64,000 nt of DNA. Origin: Rhynchospora pubera (Eukaryota > Streptophyta > Magnoliopsida > Poales > Cyperaceae). Within the stretch, counting starts at the first letter, position 1. Every line of letters begins with the position of its first letter. The position numbers and the translations under genes were made by a program. Location: assembly GCA_028095005.1 (NCBI GenBank), contig CM051463.1:5006295-5070294 (forward strand), given 5' to 3'. Positions 12,817 to 25,655 of this stretch are shown here, piece after piece. Below the pieces are notes generated by a model. The model saw only the letters and a list, made by a program, of their open reading frames with translations. It had not been told where the DNA came from and made no database searches.

Positions 12817-14083
12817 TTCCTCCCCCCTTGAAACCCCGTTCAGTCCTCTGAACGAAGAACGTACCTGAGACGTCAAACAACTCGGGATATCTCTCTCTCA
12901 TGTCTGATTCTGACTCCCAAGTAGCCTCCTTTACTGAGTGTCGGTTCCATTGAACCAGGACAAACCGGAGTGTACGGCTACGTAGCCGCTGTTCCTTTCT
13001 ATCCAATATTCGCAAAGGTCGCTCTTCATAAGACAAATCTGTTTCTAACTGCAAATCTGAGTAGTCTAGTCTGTGAGAAGGATCATGTATATATCGACGG
13101 AGCTGAGATACATGAAAAACTGGGTGTACTCGATCTAAACTTGGGGGCAATTTTAATTTATAAGCCACAGCCCCAACTCTTTCATCTACATCAAATGGTC
13201 CAATGTAGCGTGGACTTAACTTCCCTGAAACTCCAAATCTGAAAACGCCTCGAGTCGGTGAAACCTTAAGCAATACATGTTCACCTTTCTTGTATTCTAT
13301 AGACCGTCTATGCACATCAGCATACTTCTTCTGCCTCTCTTGTGCAGCCTTAAGACGACTCAAAGCAAGTCTGAACTTTTCTGTACTTTCTGAAATTAGC
13401 TCGGGCCCTGTAGGAGAATAGGTCCCTTTGAACTTCCACCATAATGGTGTCCTGCAAGGCTGTCCATAAAGCACTTCATATGGTGGCATCCCAATGCTAG
13501 CATGATAACTATTGTTATATGCTAACTCAGCCAAGTGCAAATGATCTAACCAAGATCCTCTAAAACTCAGAGCACACGCTCGCAACATGTCTTCTAGAGT
13601 TTGAATCGTGCGCTCTGACTGGCCATCCGTTTGCGGATGATGGGCTGTACTGAATTTCAACTTTGTGCCCATTGCCTCTTGGAAGCTTTTCCAAAAATGT
13701 GAGGTAAAGCGTCCATCTCGATCAGAAATAATCTCTTGTGGACAGCCATGTAATCGGCACCAATGCCGCATGAATAACTCTGCTAAGTCACGGCTACCCA
13801 TGTCTGATCTGATTGGTATGAATCGTGCCACCTTGGTTAGGCGGTCCACAATCACCCAAATGCCATCCACACGGCCTTTAGTTCGAGGAAAACCAAAAAC
13901 AAAATCCATTGTGACCGATTCAAATTTTTCTCTAGGCCTTTTCAATGGCTGCAAGAGACCAGCAGTCTTTTGCCTATCGGCTTTTACTTGTTGACACACC
14001 AAACATCTTGCCACAAACTCAGCTATTTCTCTTTTCATCTTAGGCCACCAGAAATGTCGCTTTAAATCCTGATACATCTTCAC
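12812..14083 (-). CDS. Gypsy integrase with chromodomain-like tail (downstream part of frameshifted pol, 423 aa)
   Basis: This is the continuation of the polyprotein in another frame, opening at a GTG that overlaps the upstream stop. It starts inside the integrase zinc finger, keeping the Cys pair (CLVCQQ) but not the His pair. The catalytic core follows: first Asp in VTMDFVFGFP, second in ISDRDGRFTSHFW, and Glu in HPQTDGQSERTIQTLE. Next come the GPFDV/RVHPVFHVSQLR C-terminal domain and the chromodomain-like tail with ATWE. The frame runs straight through the polypurine tract (residues GFKGGGM) and stops on the TAA in the first bases of the 3' LTR. It is not a separate gene and has no start of its own. 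Confidence 0.9.
   Translation of the reverse strand: MKMYQDLKRHFWWPKMKREIAEFVARCLVCQQVKADRQKTAGLLQPLKRPREKFESVTMDFVFGFPRTKGRVDGIWVIVDRLTKVARFIPIRSDMGSRDLAELFMRHWCRLHGCPQEIISDRDGRFTSHFWKSFQEAMGTKLKFSTAHHPQTDGQSERTIQTLEDMLRACALSFRGSWLDHLHLAELAYNNSYHASIGMPPYEVLYGQPCRTPLWWKFKGTYSPTGPELISESTEKFRLALSRLKAAQERQKKYADVHRRSIEYKKGEHVLLKVSPTRGVFRFGVSGKLSPRYIGPFDVDERVGAVAYKLKLPPSLDRVHPVFHVSQLRRYIHDPSHRLDYSDLQLETDLSYEERPLRILDRKEQRLRSRTLRFVLVQWNRHSVKEATWESESDMRERYPELFDVSGTFFVQRTERGFKGGGM
12817..12830 (-). other. Polypurine tract of the Gypsy element
   Basis: On the - strand CAAGGGGGGAGGAA lies directly against the first base of the 3' LTR, the position of the plus-strand primer in reverse transcription. It also encodes the last residues of pol. 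Confidence 0.88.
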
Positions 14084-17000
14084 TTGAGATGAATAGTGTA
14101 ACCAGAATCATGAGCCTCTTTCAGAATTAGAGACTTCAGCTCTTTATCATCTGGTACACAAATGCGATCACCAAATCTTAAGAGACCAGATTCACCTAAT
14201 TTGAAACTGCTATTTGGGTCGGTTTCGGCATGAAGTCGGAACTTTTGGCACTTATCATCTACTTGTTGTGCTGATTGGATTCTTGCTGGTAGGTTAGGTT
14301 GAATTTCAAGTGGGGCTACTATTAGGGTTGCAATTGCAGCATGGAAGAGTGGTCTACACAAGTTCTGGCTAGCAAGGGTTTGGTTGACAAGGGTTTTGGC
14401 TAGGTCACAAGATAACTCTACATTCAGATCCATTCTTCTCATCTCCTCTACTAACTTCAACTCACCAGTGATCAAAGTAGCAATATTTGTCTGACTTTTT
14501 CGACTCAATGCATCAGCTACTAGATTAGCCTTACCGGCATAATACAAAATCTCCAAGTCATAGTCCTTTAGAAGCTCTATCCATCTCCTTTGTCGGAGGT
14601 TCAACTCTTTCTGTGAGAATATGTACTTGAGACTTTGGTGGTCTGTGTATACTTTGCACTTTGCACCATATAAGTAATGTCTCCACAACTTTAGTGCAAA
14701 GATAACAGCAGCCAATTCCAAGTCATGTGTAGGGTAATTAAGCTCATGTACCTTGAGTTGTCGCGAGCCATATGCAATGACATGCTTATCTTGCATAAGT
14801 ACACATCCGAGCCCAACTCGAGATGCATCTGTGTACACCGCGAACTCCTTGTCTGGCACTGGCATTGCCAAAATTGGTGCTGCCATAAGCCTACTTTTCA
14901 AATTCTGGAAGCTCTCTTCCTGAGCTCCACCCCACATGAACTTAACCTCTTTGTGCAGTAGTTGGGTTAGCGGCCGAGCAATTTTTGAAAAACCTTCTAC
15001 GAACCGTCTATAGTACCCGGCCAACCCAAGAAAACTACGCACTTCCTTTACTGTCCTTGGCTGTTCCCAGTCAGCTATTGCCCGCACCTTTGCAGGGTCT
15101 ACAGACAGTCCTTTTCCTGAGATAACATGCCCAAGAAAAGCTACCTCTTCGAGCCAAAAGTCACACTTGGACAGTTTACCAAAGAGTTTATGTTCTCTTA
15201 ATCGAGTCAACACTGCTCGCAAGTGTTTAGTATGCTCTTCATAAGTGCGAGAGTATATAAGAATGTCATCAATAAAGACAACCACGAAGCTGTCTAAATA
15301 CTCTCGAAAGACCCGATTCATTAGGTCCATAAAGGCTGCTGGAGCATTTGTTAACCCAAAAGGCATTACTAAATACTCATAGTGCCCATACCTTGAGCGA
15401 AAAGCTGTCTTTTCGACATCTTCAGGTTTTATCCTTAGTTGATGATAACCTGTTCTGAGGTCAATCCTCGAATAAACTGACGACCCTTGTAGCTGGTCGA
15501 ACAGGTCATCAATTCTTGGTAGTGGGTACTTATTCTTGATGGTCACCTTATTAAGCTCTCTATAATCAATGCAAAGTCTCAACGTGACATCCTTCTTCTT
15601 CACAAAGAGCACTGGTGCACCCCATGGTGAAGTACTTGGCCTTATGAAACCCTTAGCCAATAACTCTTCTAGCTGGACCTTAAGTTCCTTAAGTTCAGCT
15701 GGTGCCATTCGGTATGGAGCCTTAAAGATAGGTTGGGTCCCCGGCATAAGTTCAATGCCGAACTCAACTTCTCGTTGTGGCGGCATTCCAGAAATATCAT
15801 CAGGAAACACATCTGGAAATTCTTGCACAATTGGAATGGATTGAATATTTGGCTGTCCAGTTGTTTCAACACAAACAGCCGCAAGAAATGCCACACAACC
15901 AGCCCCTAACAAGTGTCGTGTTTCAATGGCAGAAATGCAAGGAATTACATCGCCATGGACTCGAAAGTTCAGCGAACACTTTGTCGGTTTTCCAAGAGAA
16001 AACTGGATTTTTCGCTTGGCACACTCAATCACAGCCTTGTGTTGCACTAGCCAATCAAATCCAAGTAACATGTCATACCCAACTATATCTAACACAATAG
16101 CATTCACTTGTAACTCTCTACCAGCCACCAATACTTTCAGCCCTTGACATTCTGAAACTACTTGATTGAAGTGCCCGAGTGGTGTGCATACACTCGAGAC
16201 ATCGCCTCTCACAGTCGTCTCCCAACCACAAGAACCCACAAACTCTCTAGACACTACTGTGTGACTACAACCAGTATCAAACAAGACAAAAGCTGAATGC
16301 CCTGAAACAGAAAGTATACCTGATAATAACTCCATTGTGGCTGCTGTACCCAAGGGCTCACACCCTATTTCTTGGTTGTTTAAATCTTCTTGCTTTAATT
16401 CCATAGCATAAACTCCTGCTCGACCTCCATTTCGACCCCCTGAGCGGCCTCCTGCTCGACCTCCTGACTGTCCCCCAAATCTACCACCATTTCGACCAGA
16501 CCCTTGGCCCCCACCCTGTGGGTGGCCTCCACTGGCTGATCCTCGGCCCCCGCCCTGCAGGTGGCCTTCGCTGCCTTTATTGCCTTGTTCATTCCATGGT
16601 GGTGAAACTGGGCAATCCTTCCTCCAATGATCTGAGCTACCACAACCAAAACAAGTTCTATTAATTACTCTACATGTAGCTTCACTATGTGGTCTGTTGC
16701 ACCTTCTGCACCATGATCCCTCTTTCTTCCCTTCCATTTTAACTAGAGGCACTTGAACTGGACCCGGTGCTCGACCTCCACCTTTACCCGAGGACTGCCC
16801 TTTGCTGGTCCCCGAGCTAGAACTTGGCCCTTGGCTAAATTTGGGCCGAACGTTCCTTGCCTGAGCCTCTTCTCGCTCTCTCTTTTGATGTTCTTCTAAT
16901 TGCATTGCATGTTTCAACAAGTCTCTAATTTCTCTTACTGCTGGGTTGTCCACTACACCAGCAAGTTTCGGCCTTAAGCCTTTTATAAATTGCCTTCTAT

Positions 17001-17634
17001 ACCGATCAACATTAGCACGAATGTCAGGTGCATAACGTGAAAGGCTTATAAACTCAGTATGATATTCTGCAACTGTTTTTCCTTCTTGCTTCAAATTCAC
17101 AAAACGTTCCCTCATTTCTTCTTTCCTCAAATCCCCCACAAACTCCTCATCAAATTTCTCTTCGAACCAATTCCACGGTATTTGTGCTGCCTCTGCCACA
17201 AAACCCTCCTTTGTATTCTCCCACCAAAAGCGAGCTGTGTTTTCCAAATAATGAGTACCAAGCTCCACTTCATAATGCTCAGGTGCCCGACAAATGCGGA
17301 GCTTATCTTTAATGCTTGCAAGCCACTCTTCAGCCACTTCAATGCTGCCCCCCGAAAAGCTAGGGGGTTTTAAACGGCTGAATCGCTCATACCATTGATA
17401 AAATTGGTCTCCAACATCGCCAAACTGAGCAGCCAATACATCTCCACCTCTGCCCCGGCCTATTGCTTGGAATCCACGCTCAATACCAGCAGCAATTCGC
17501 TGTTCAAGATCAGCCTGATGCTGCCCCTGAACTGGAGCCTCAGGTTCGGCAACTTGGGGAGGATCTCTACGTGGTCTACCACGGCCACGACCAACCGGAG
17601 CCACTTGTCTTGCATGACGCCCTCGCCTATCCAT
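14080..17634 (-). CDS. Gypsy gag-protease-RT-RNase H polyprotein (1184 aa, ends in the integrase zinc finger)
   Basis: Residues 1-60 are Arg/Gly-rich. A retrotransposon gag domain covers about 80-250 (ARFWWENT...FIKGLRP). A Cys/His cluster at 309-321 is followed by a CCHC knuckle at 328-341 (CFGCGSSDHWRKDC), then a Gly/Arg/Gln-rich repeat region at 350-407. The aspartic protease has FDTGCSH at 452-458. The reverse transcriptase covers about 650-840, with the YPLPRIDDLF block and FIDD at 787-790. RNase H covers about 930-1045, with YTDAS, YTDHQSLKY and ADALSRK. The frame ends at 14080 just after the two integrase His residues (H1175, H1182); the Cys half is in the neighbouring frame. This fits a one-base indel in the HHCC motif. 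Everything upstream looks intact, so gag, protease and RT could still be made. The + strand open frames here are shadows. Confidence 0.93.
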   Translation of the reverse strand: MDRRGRHARQVAPVGRGRGRPRRDPPQVAEPEAPVQGQHQADLEQRIAAGIERGFQAIGRGRGGDVLAAQFGDVGDQFYQWYERFSRLKPPSFSGGSIEVAEEWLASIKDKLRICRAPEHYEVELGTHYLENTARFWWENTKEGFVAEAAQIPWNWFEEKFDEEFVGDLRKEEMRERFVNLKQEGKTVAEYHTEFISLSRYAPDIRANVDRYRRQFIKGLRPKLAGVVDNPAVREIRDLLKHAMQLEEHQKREREEAQARNVRPKFSQGPSSSSGTSKGQSSGKGGGRAPGPVQVPLVKMEGKKEGSWCRRCNRPHSEATCRVINRTCFGCGSSDHWRKDCPVSPPWNEQGNKGSEGHLQGGGRGSASGGHPQGGGQGSGRNGGRFGGQSGGRAGGRSGGRNGGRAGVYAMELKQEDLNNQEIGCEPLGTAATMELLSGILSVSGHSAFVLFDTGCSHTVVSREFVGSCGWETTVRGDVSSVCTPLGHFNQVVSECQGLKVLVAGRELQVNAIVLDIVGYDMLLGFDWLVQHKAVIECAKRKIQFSLGKPTKCSLNFRVHGDVIPCISAIETRHLLGAGCVAFLAAVCVETTGQPNIQSIPIVQEFPDVFPDDISGMPPQREVEFGIELMPGTQPIFKAPYRMAPAELKELKVQLEELLAKGFIRPSTSPWGAPVLFVKKKDVTLRLCIDYRELNKVTIKNKYPLPRIDDLFDQLQGSSVYSRIDLRTGYHQLRIKPEDVEKTAFRSRYGHYEYLVMPFGLTNAPAAFMDLMNRVFREYLDSFVVVFIDDILIYSRTYEEHTKHLRAVLTRLREHKLFGKLSKCDFWLEEVAFLGHVISGKGLSVDPAKVRAIADWEQPRTVKEVRSFLGLAGYYRRFVEGFSKIARPLTQLLHKEVKFMWGGAQEESFQNLKSRLMAAPILAMPVPDKEFAVYTDASRVGLGCVLMQDKHVIAYGSRQLKVHELNYPTHDLELAAVIFALKLWRHYLYGAKCKVYTDHQSLKYIFSQKELNLRQRRWIELLKDYDLEILYYAGKANLVADALSRKSQTNIATLITGELKLVEEMRRMDLNVELSCDLAKTLVNQTLASQNLCRPLFHAAIATLIVAPLEIQPNLPARIQSAQQVDDKCQKFRLHAETDPNSSFKLGESGLLRFGDRICVPDDKELKSLILKEAHDSGYTIHLK

Positions 17635-17772
17635 AACAACCTATACTACATAAACAATACAACACAAGAAAGCAAACATAAAATAAGTTAGGTCTCACAT
17701 CCCACCTAGACTTAACCCCACTCAACTTGTTTAAGTCTGGTTCAGTTTCAACCTTGCTCTGATACCATAAAC
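17635..17772 (-). other. Untranslated leader with primer-binding site
   Basis: On the - strand TGGTATCAGAGC (17767-17756) starts five bases inside the 5' LTR. This is the standard plant primer-binding site complementary to the 3' end of initiator-Met tRNA. The remaining 120 or so bases are the leader before the gag ATG. It is a match to a tRNA end, not a tRNA gene. Confidence 0.9.
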
Positions 17773-21514
<3,742 letters not shown>

Positions 21515-21519
21515 AAGGG
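21515..21519. repeat. Target-site duplication (AAGGG), right of the Gypsy element
   Basis: Identical to 9068-9072. Confidence 0.92.
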
Positions 21520-22198
21520 CATGTGGAGCAATTAATCTTTGCATATATAAACTAGTTAATCAAGATCAGTACTTTGTTGATTAATTATCTAAGTTATCTA
21601 AATAGAAAATAAACATGTCCTGTTGTATATATGCTTTCGGTAAACTTGGAAAGCATAGGACTGATTAAATAAACCTAAAAAATGGCTCTAGCTAACAGTA
21701 GACTTGTCCTTTTTATCTGATATCCTTTTCAAATATAACGATGTTGAGTGGGCGTAGGCAATAAATAAATAAATAAATAAATAAAAGCAAAATAAAAAAG
21801 ACTAATGAGCTGCTGAATATATCTTCGCCTTTAATTTTTTTTCTTTATATCTGGTGCATATCATGCATACCATGACAAAATTTCCATTCCAATATACACT
21901 GTACACATACTGTTTGAAAAATTTTATTCGCCTGCATGTATTAGTAGTTCCCTAAATAAAATATAAATTTTGAAATTTCAAATCTCTTTTAGAAACACAT
22001 ATTTTCACACTAAGATTATGTGAACACAAATGAATGAGAATAAAATTCATTATTTGAAACCATCTTTTATCTGTTTATATTCCCTGATCATTTTCCAGGA
22101 GAGCGGCTGAATGAAAATTTGGTTACGTGTTGGGCCTATTTAATATTTTGGGCTGAAAGTGAAGATCTTCTCTTGCATTGATTATTACATATTCATGA
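21520..22198. other. Intergenic, no gene seen
   Basis: AT-rich, with a short AAAT-type repeat (about 21762-21785). A segment at 22010-22095 (GTGAACACAAATGAATG ... TTGAAACCATCTT) has a diverged counterpart at 23490-23590. Confidence 0.5.
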
Positions 22199-22206
22199 GA
22201 ACTGCT

Positions 22207-22523
22207 TAGGCCTGTCAAAACGGAAAATAAAAACGTGATGCCGTTTCGTTTTCAGAACCGGAACGGAATGTGGCACCAATTTTCGTTGTCGTTTCAAAAA
22301 ACGAAACGGAAACGAAACAGATAATTATATCGTTTCGCTGAAATGGGACAGGAAAATAAGAAATTACAGTGGAAAACAGAAACGAAATGGAATGTGGCAC
22401 AAATTTTCACTACCGTTTCAAAAACGGAACGGAAACGAAACAACTACTTTGATTCCGTTTCTGAAACGGCACGAAAACGGAAATGGGGTGTTCCGTGATC
22501 GTTTGGCACGTTTGCCAGGCCTA
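22207..22523. mobile_element. hAT-type MITE, copy 2
   Basis: 317 bp with ends TAGGCCTGTCAAAACG and CGTTTGCCAGGCCTA and a perfect 8-bp target duplication GAACTGCT (22199-22206 and 22524-22531). The interior is CGGAACGGAAACG-like low-complexity sequence, as in copy 1. No coding capacity. Confidence 0.88.
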
Positions 22524-22541
22524 GAACTGCTAAACGACAAT

Positions 22542-22874
22542 TAGGGCTGTCAATATATAATACCGTGCCGTTTTGCACGTTTTCGTTCCGTTTCGTTCAA
22601 ATGGAACAGCTAACGAAAGGAAAAAATATTTCATTTCTGAAAACGGAACCGAACGAAACTGAAATTTATAAACATTATTGGAACGAAACGAAAAAGAACA
22701 CGAAAATGGACTGAAATCAATGAAAAATGAAGGACGGAACAAAATACGAAACAATTTTTTGTTTCGTTTGACGAAACAGAACGAAAACGAAATACTATTT
22801 TGTTTCGTCGAATGGAACGGAACGAAAACGGAACAGGTATGTTCCGTCTCCGTTATACACGTTTGACAGACCTA
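22542..22874. mobile_element. hAT-type MITE, copy 3
   Basis: About 333 bp with ends TAGGGCTGTCAA and TTGACAGACCTA. The flanks ACGACAAT and ACGACATG form an imperfect 8-bp duplication (6 of 8). It is the same family as its neighbour 18 bp to the left, but with its own flanking duplication, so it is a separate insertion. Confidence 0.78.
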
Positions 22875-22882
22875 ACGACATG

Positions 22883-25638
22883 AACTTATCAACATTATCA
22901 GTATTAGTACATTTACAGAATTTACCGGCGTCTTTTTAATAACCACATAGTTAATCAACATGTTTCTTGATTGATTATATTACATGTGCACTGCTATCTG
23001 AAAGACAGTTTATTACTTACGTACCCGCCCGTAATAAAGGACCACTAATAAAAAAAGGCAAAAAACCACAGGGTGATTGGAGACGGTATCACCTAAGAAG
23101 TAAGAATATGAAGTCACATGTATTTTTTTTATCTTGATATATAACTGATAATTTCTTCAATTACGCATTTTATTTTTTCCCTTTTTTGTAACTTATATAA
23201 GGGTCTCAAAAAAGGGAAAAAGTAAATCTAGATAAAGCTTAAAGTTTTTTTTGTGCCGCCTAGATTGTTATCCTCGTGCTTCTGTGAGACACAACTTTAC
23301 GTAAAGTTATAAAATTGAAGCTTATATTTAATATTTGGTTCAAAAAAAATCTTTTATTTAATATATACATAATTAGAAACCCAACTTGAATACAGTGAAA
23401 AAAAAAGTACTTTATTAATCTTAGTCAACATAATTTGTTTATTTTTTGTAGACTTTAATTCTTGTTTAAACTAACAAAAACCTTATAAAGATCACGTGAA
23501 CGCAAACGAATGGGGAAAAAAAAATCATTATTCGAAACCATCTTATAAAAAATTTCATTTTGTACAACTGATCATTTAATAGTACTCGAATGATCATTTT
23601 CTAATTGTACACCGTGTTTTAATTTTGAGAAAAAGTAAGAGGTCACGTCCTTGGCTTATAAATATAATTAAGTCCTATACAAATTAAATTTAACAATTAT
23701 TAGCTTGATAAAGAAAATGAAGATTACACCGGACAGAAGCCATAAATGGAACACCATGTTGTACGTGCCGTTTACATATATTATCATTTCATTTTCTCCC
23801 CATTTTAAATCTTCAATAGTTTCGGTTTTATAATTTTGAGAAATTAATTTATTTGGGTCAATATCATATACTTATGTGGAAGTTGCACCGCTATAGCAAC
23901 TTGCAGAAATATGTGGAAATTTCAAGAAAACACTGGTGATTGATGAAGATACTTTGATAAATTTAATACGTGAGTAGTTTTTACGAGTACCAGATATAAT
24001 TCTGAAATATTCTTACTTAACCTTTGTTTGAGGCAAGCTAATTTCGTGCTTGTTTTCAGGTCGCTATAGGACCATATAATTTACTTGTCGTGTTGAACGT
24101 GTCAATTGGAATCTGGACTTTGCCTTTTTCTACAATTTTTGTTTTTCTCTCCCGATAATCTTGGTAGCTAGTTTCTTCAGTTTAGATAGAGATTGATGAG
24201 AAGTTGCTTTCTTCTGTAATCAGCGTCCATTTAACTTAGAAGGTTGTACTGAAGAAGTTCAATCCAAAAAATAATTGCTGCAAGGTTAGGCTAGCTGTCT
24301 TAATTTAATAACAATCTAATCAGTTGGTGGGACATTTTTTTTTCTCATCGCATTAATAAATCAAGATATTAATTGTGGAAAAAATTATTCGTCGGAGCAC
24401 AAATTAAGCTTCACGCTTTCCGTAAGTTGGATTTGAAAATTTCGATCTTTGTAATATGAGAGTAAACAAAAAGTTGAACTTTTCAGTGTATTTAATAAAT
24501 ATACCAGCCTTGGTGAGTACTTGGGAAAAATAATTTGTGTAAAAAATGATCTCGAAGGAAAGAGAAAAAAGCTAAAACCTCTAATTTCTTAGTAAATGTT
24601 GTTGGAAATATACATATAAAATGAACAAAAGAACAGTTCAGTGCGCTGTGCGCGTGCTGTATAATAGGATAAGTTTACTTGATCAAATATACACATCTTT
24701 GACTTTTTTTTTATTATTCTTTTACCCTCGAACTTGCGTAATTTTTGCCACTGCGTACCCCTGTGCACTGCCTTTTGATTGGATGATGGAAGTGAATTAC
24801 TAAACTTCAGACTCAAGTTAATCAATTCGAGAAAGTTAAGCTGCTTAAAATTTCATAATGGTGGCTACATATAAAATTTGGAATTAATAGGTTTACGTTT
24901 TGTACGTTGATATGTGCAAATCAATTGACTGAGTCTAATGTGATGAATCATCTTAATTTAATTCGCCATGCAGAACGCAATACCATAGAAAAAGATTCAT
25001 ACCTAACTGAGAAATCACTTAAACAATTAATGGCATGAGATGAATGGCATGAGACACTGAGATGATTAATTTCCTCCGTTGCTTATTATAAAAGAGACAC
25101 TGAGATCAATGGCATGAGATGATAAATTGATGGTTGGCGTTGGTTATAAGGCATTGCAAAGCAGTGGATAAATAAAATTAAGTTGATTGACATAATATTT
25201 ATGCATGGAGTATATAATAATAGCAAAGATAACTAATATTTTTTTTGTGTTTTGTGACTTGCACCAATATATCGATATGAAGTTATATGAACACAAAATT
25301 TCAATTTCATGAATATAGATTACGCCAATGTCTCTACCAATCTTTAAATGGAAAGATATAACTATGAATTATAATTAGGATGCACAATATTATGGATGAT
25401 GCTGACATTTATTTTGGATTTTAGTTCATAAAAATTATGCAAGTTGTTTTTCTAATTTATGTAAGCGTTCAATCATGAGATGACATATATTATGTGTACA
25501 ATTAATCTTGGGCAAACTCTTATTATTTTAAGATCGGAACTAGCAACGCACCATAGATTATTCATTTCCATCATTCTCAATTGATCGATCGATCAATACA
25601 ACTTGAAATTCCTTGAAGTTGATATCTTGCATAGAAAC
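22883..25638. other. Intergenic, no gene supported
   Basis: AT-rich sequence of about 2.7 kb. Open frames near 24589-24825 are short, overlap on both strands and show no recognisable protein. The only structure I note is the diverged repeat at 23490-23590 (see 22010). Confidence 0.5.
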
Positions 25639-25655
25639 AACTTTACAATTTTTTT
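25639..25655. repeat. LINE target-site duplication, left copy
   Basis: AACTTTACAATTTTTTT here recurs right after the poly(A) tail at 28032-28048. At 17 bp it has the length expected of target-primed reverse transcription. Confidence 0.85.

Noticed and set aside
14080..14083. Programmed ribosomal frameshift between the two Gypsy frames
   Set aside because: The overlap cuts the integrase zinc finger, not the gag-pol border, and I see no slippery heptamer; a simple indel explains it better.
12970..17373. Several + strand open frames across the Gypsy coding region
   Set aside because: Shadows of the - strand gag-pol frames, which carry all the recognised motifs.
17756..17767. tRNA-like match
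   Set aside because: It is the 12-base primer-binding site of the retrotransposon; no cloverleaf surrounds it.
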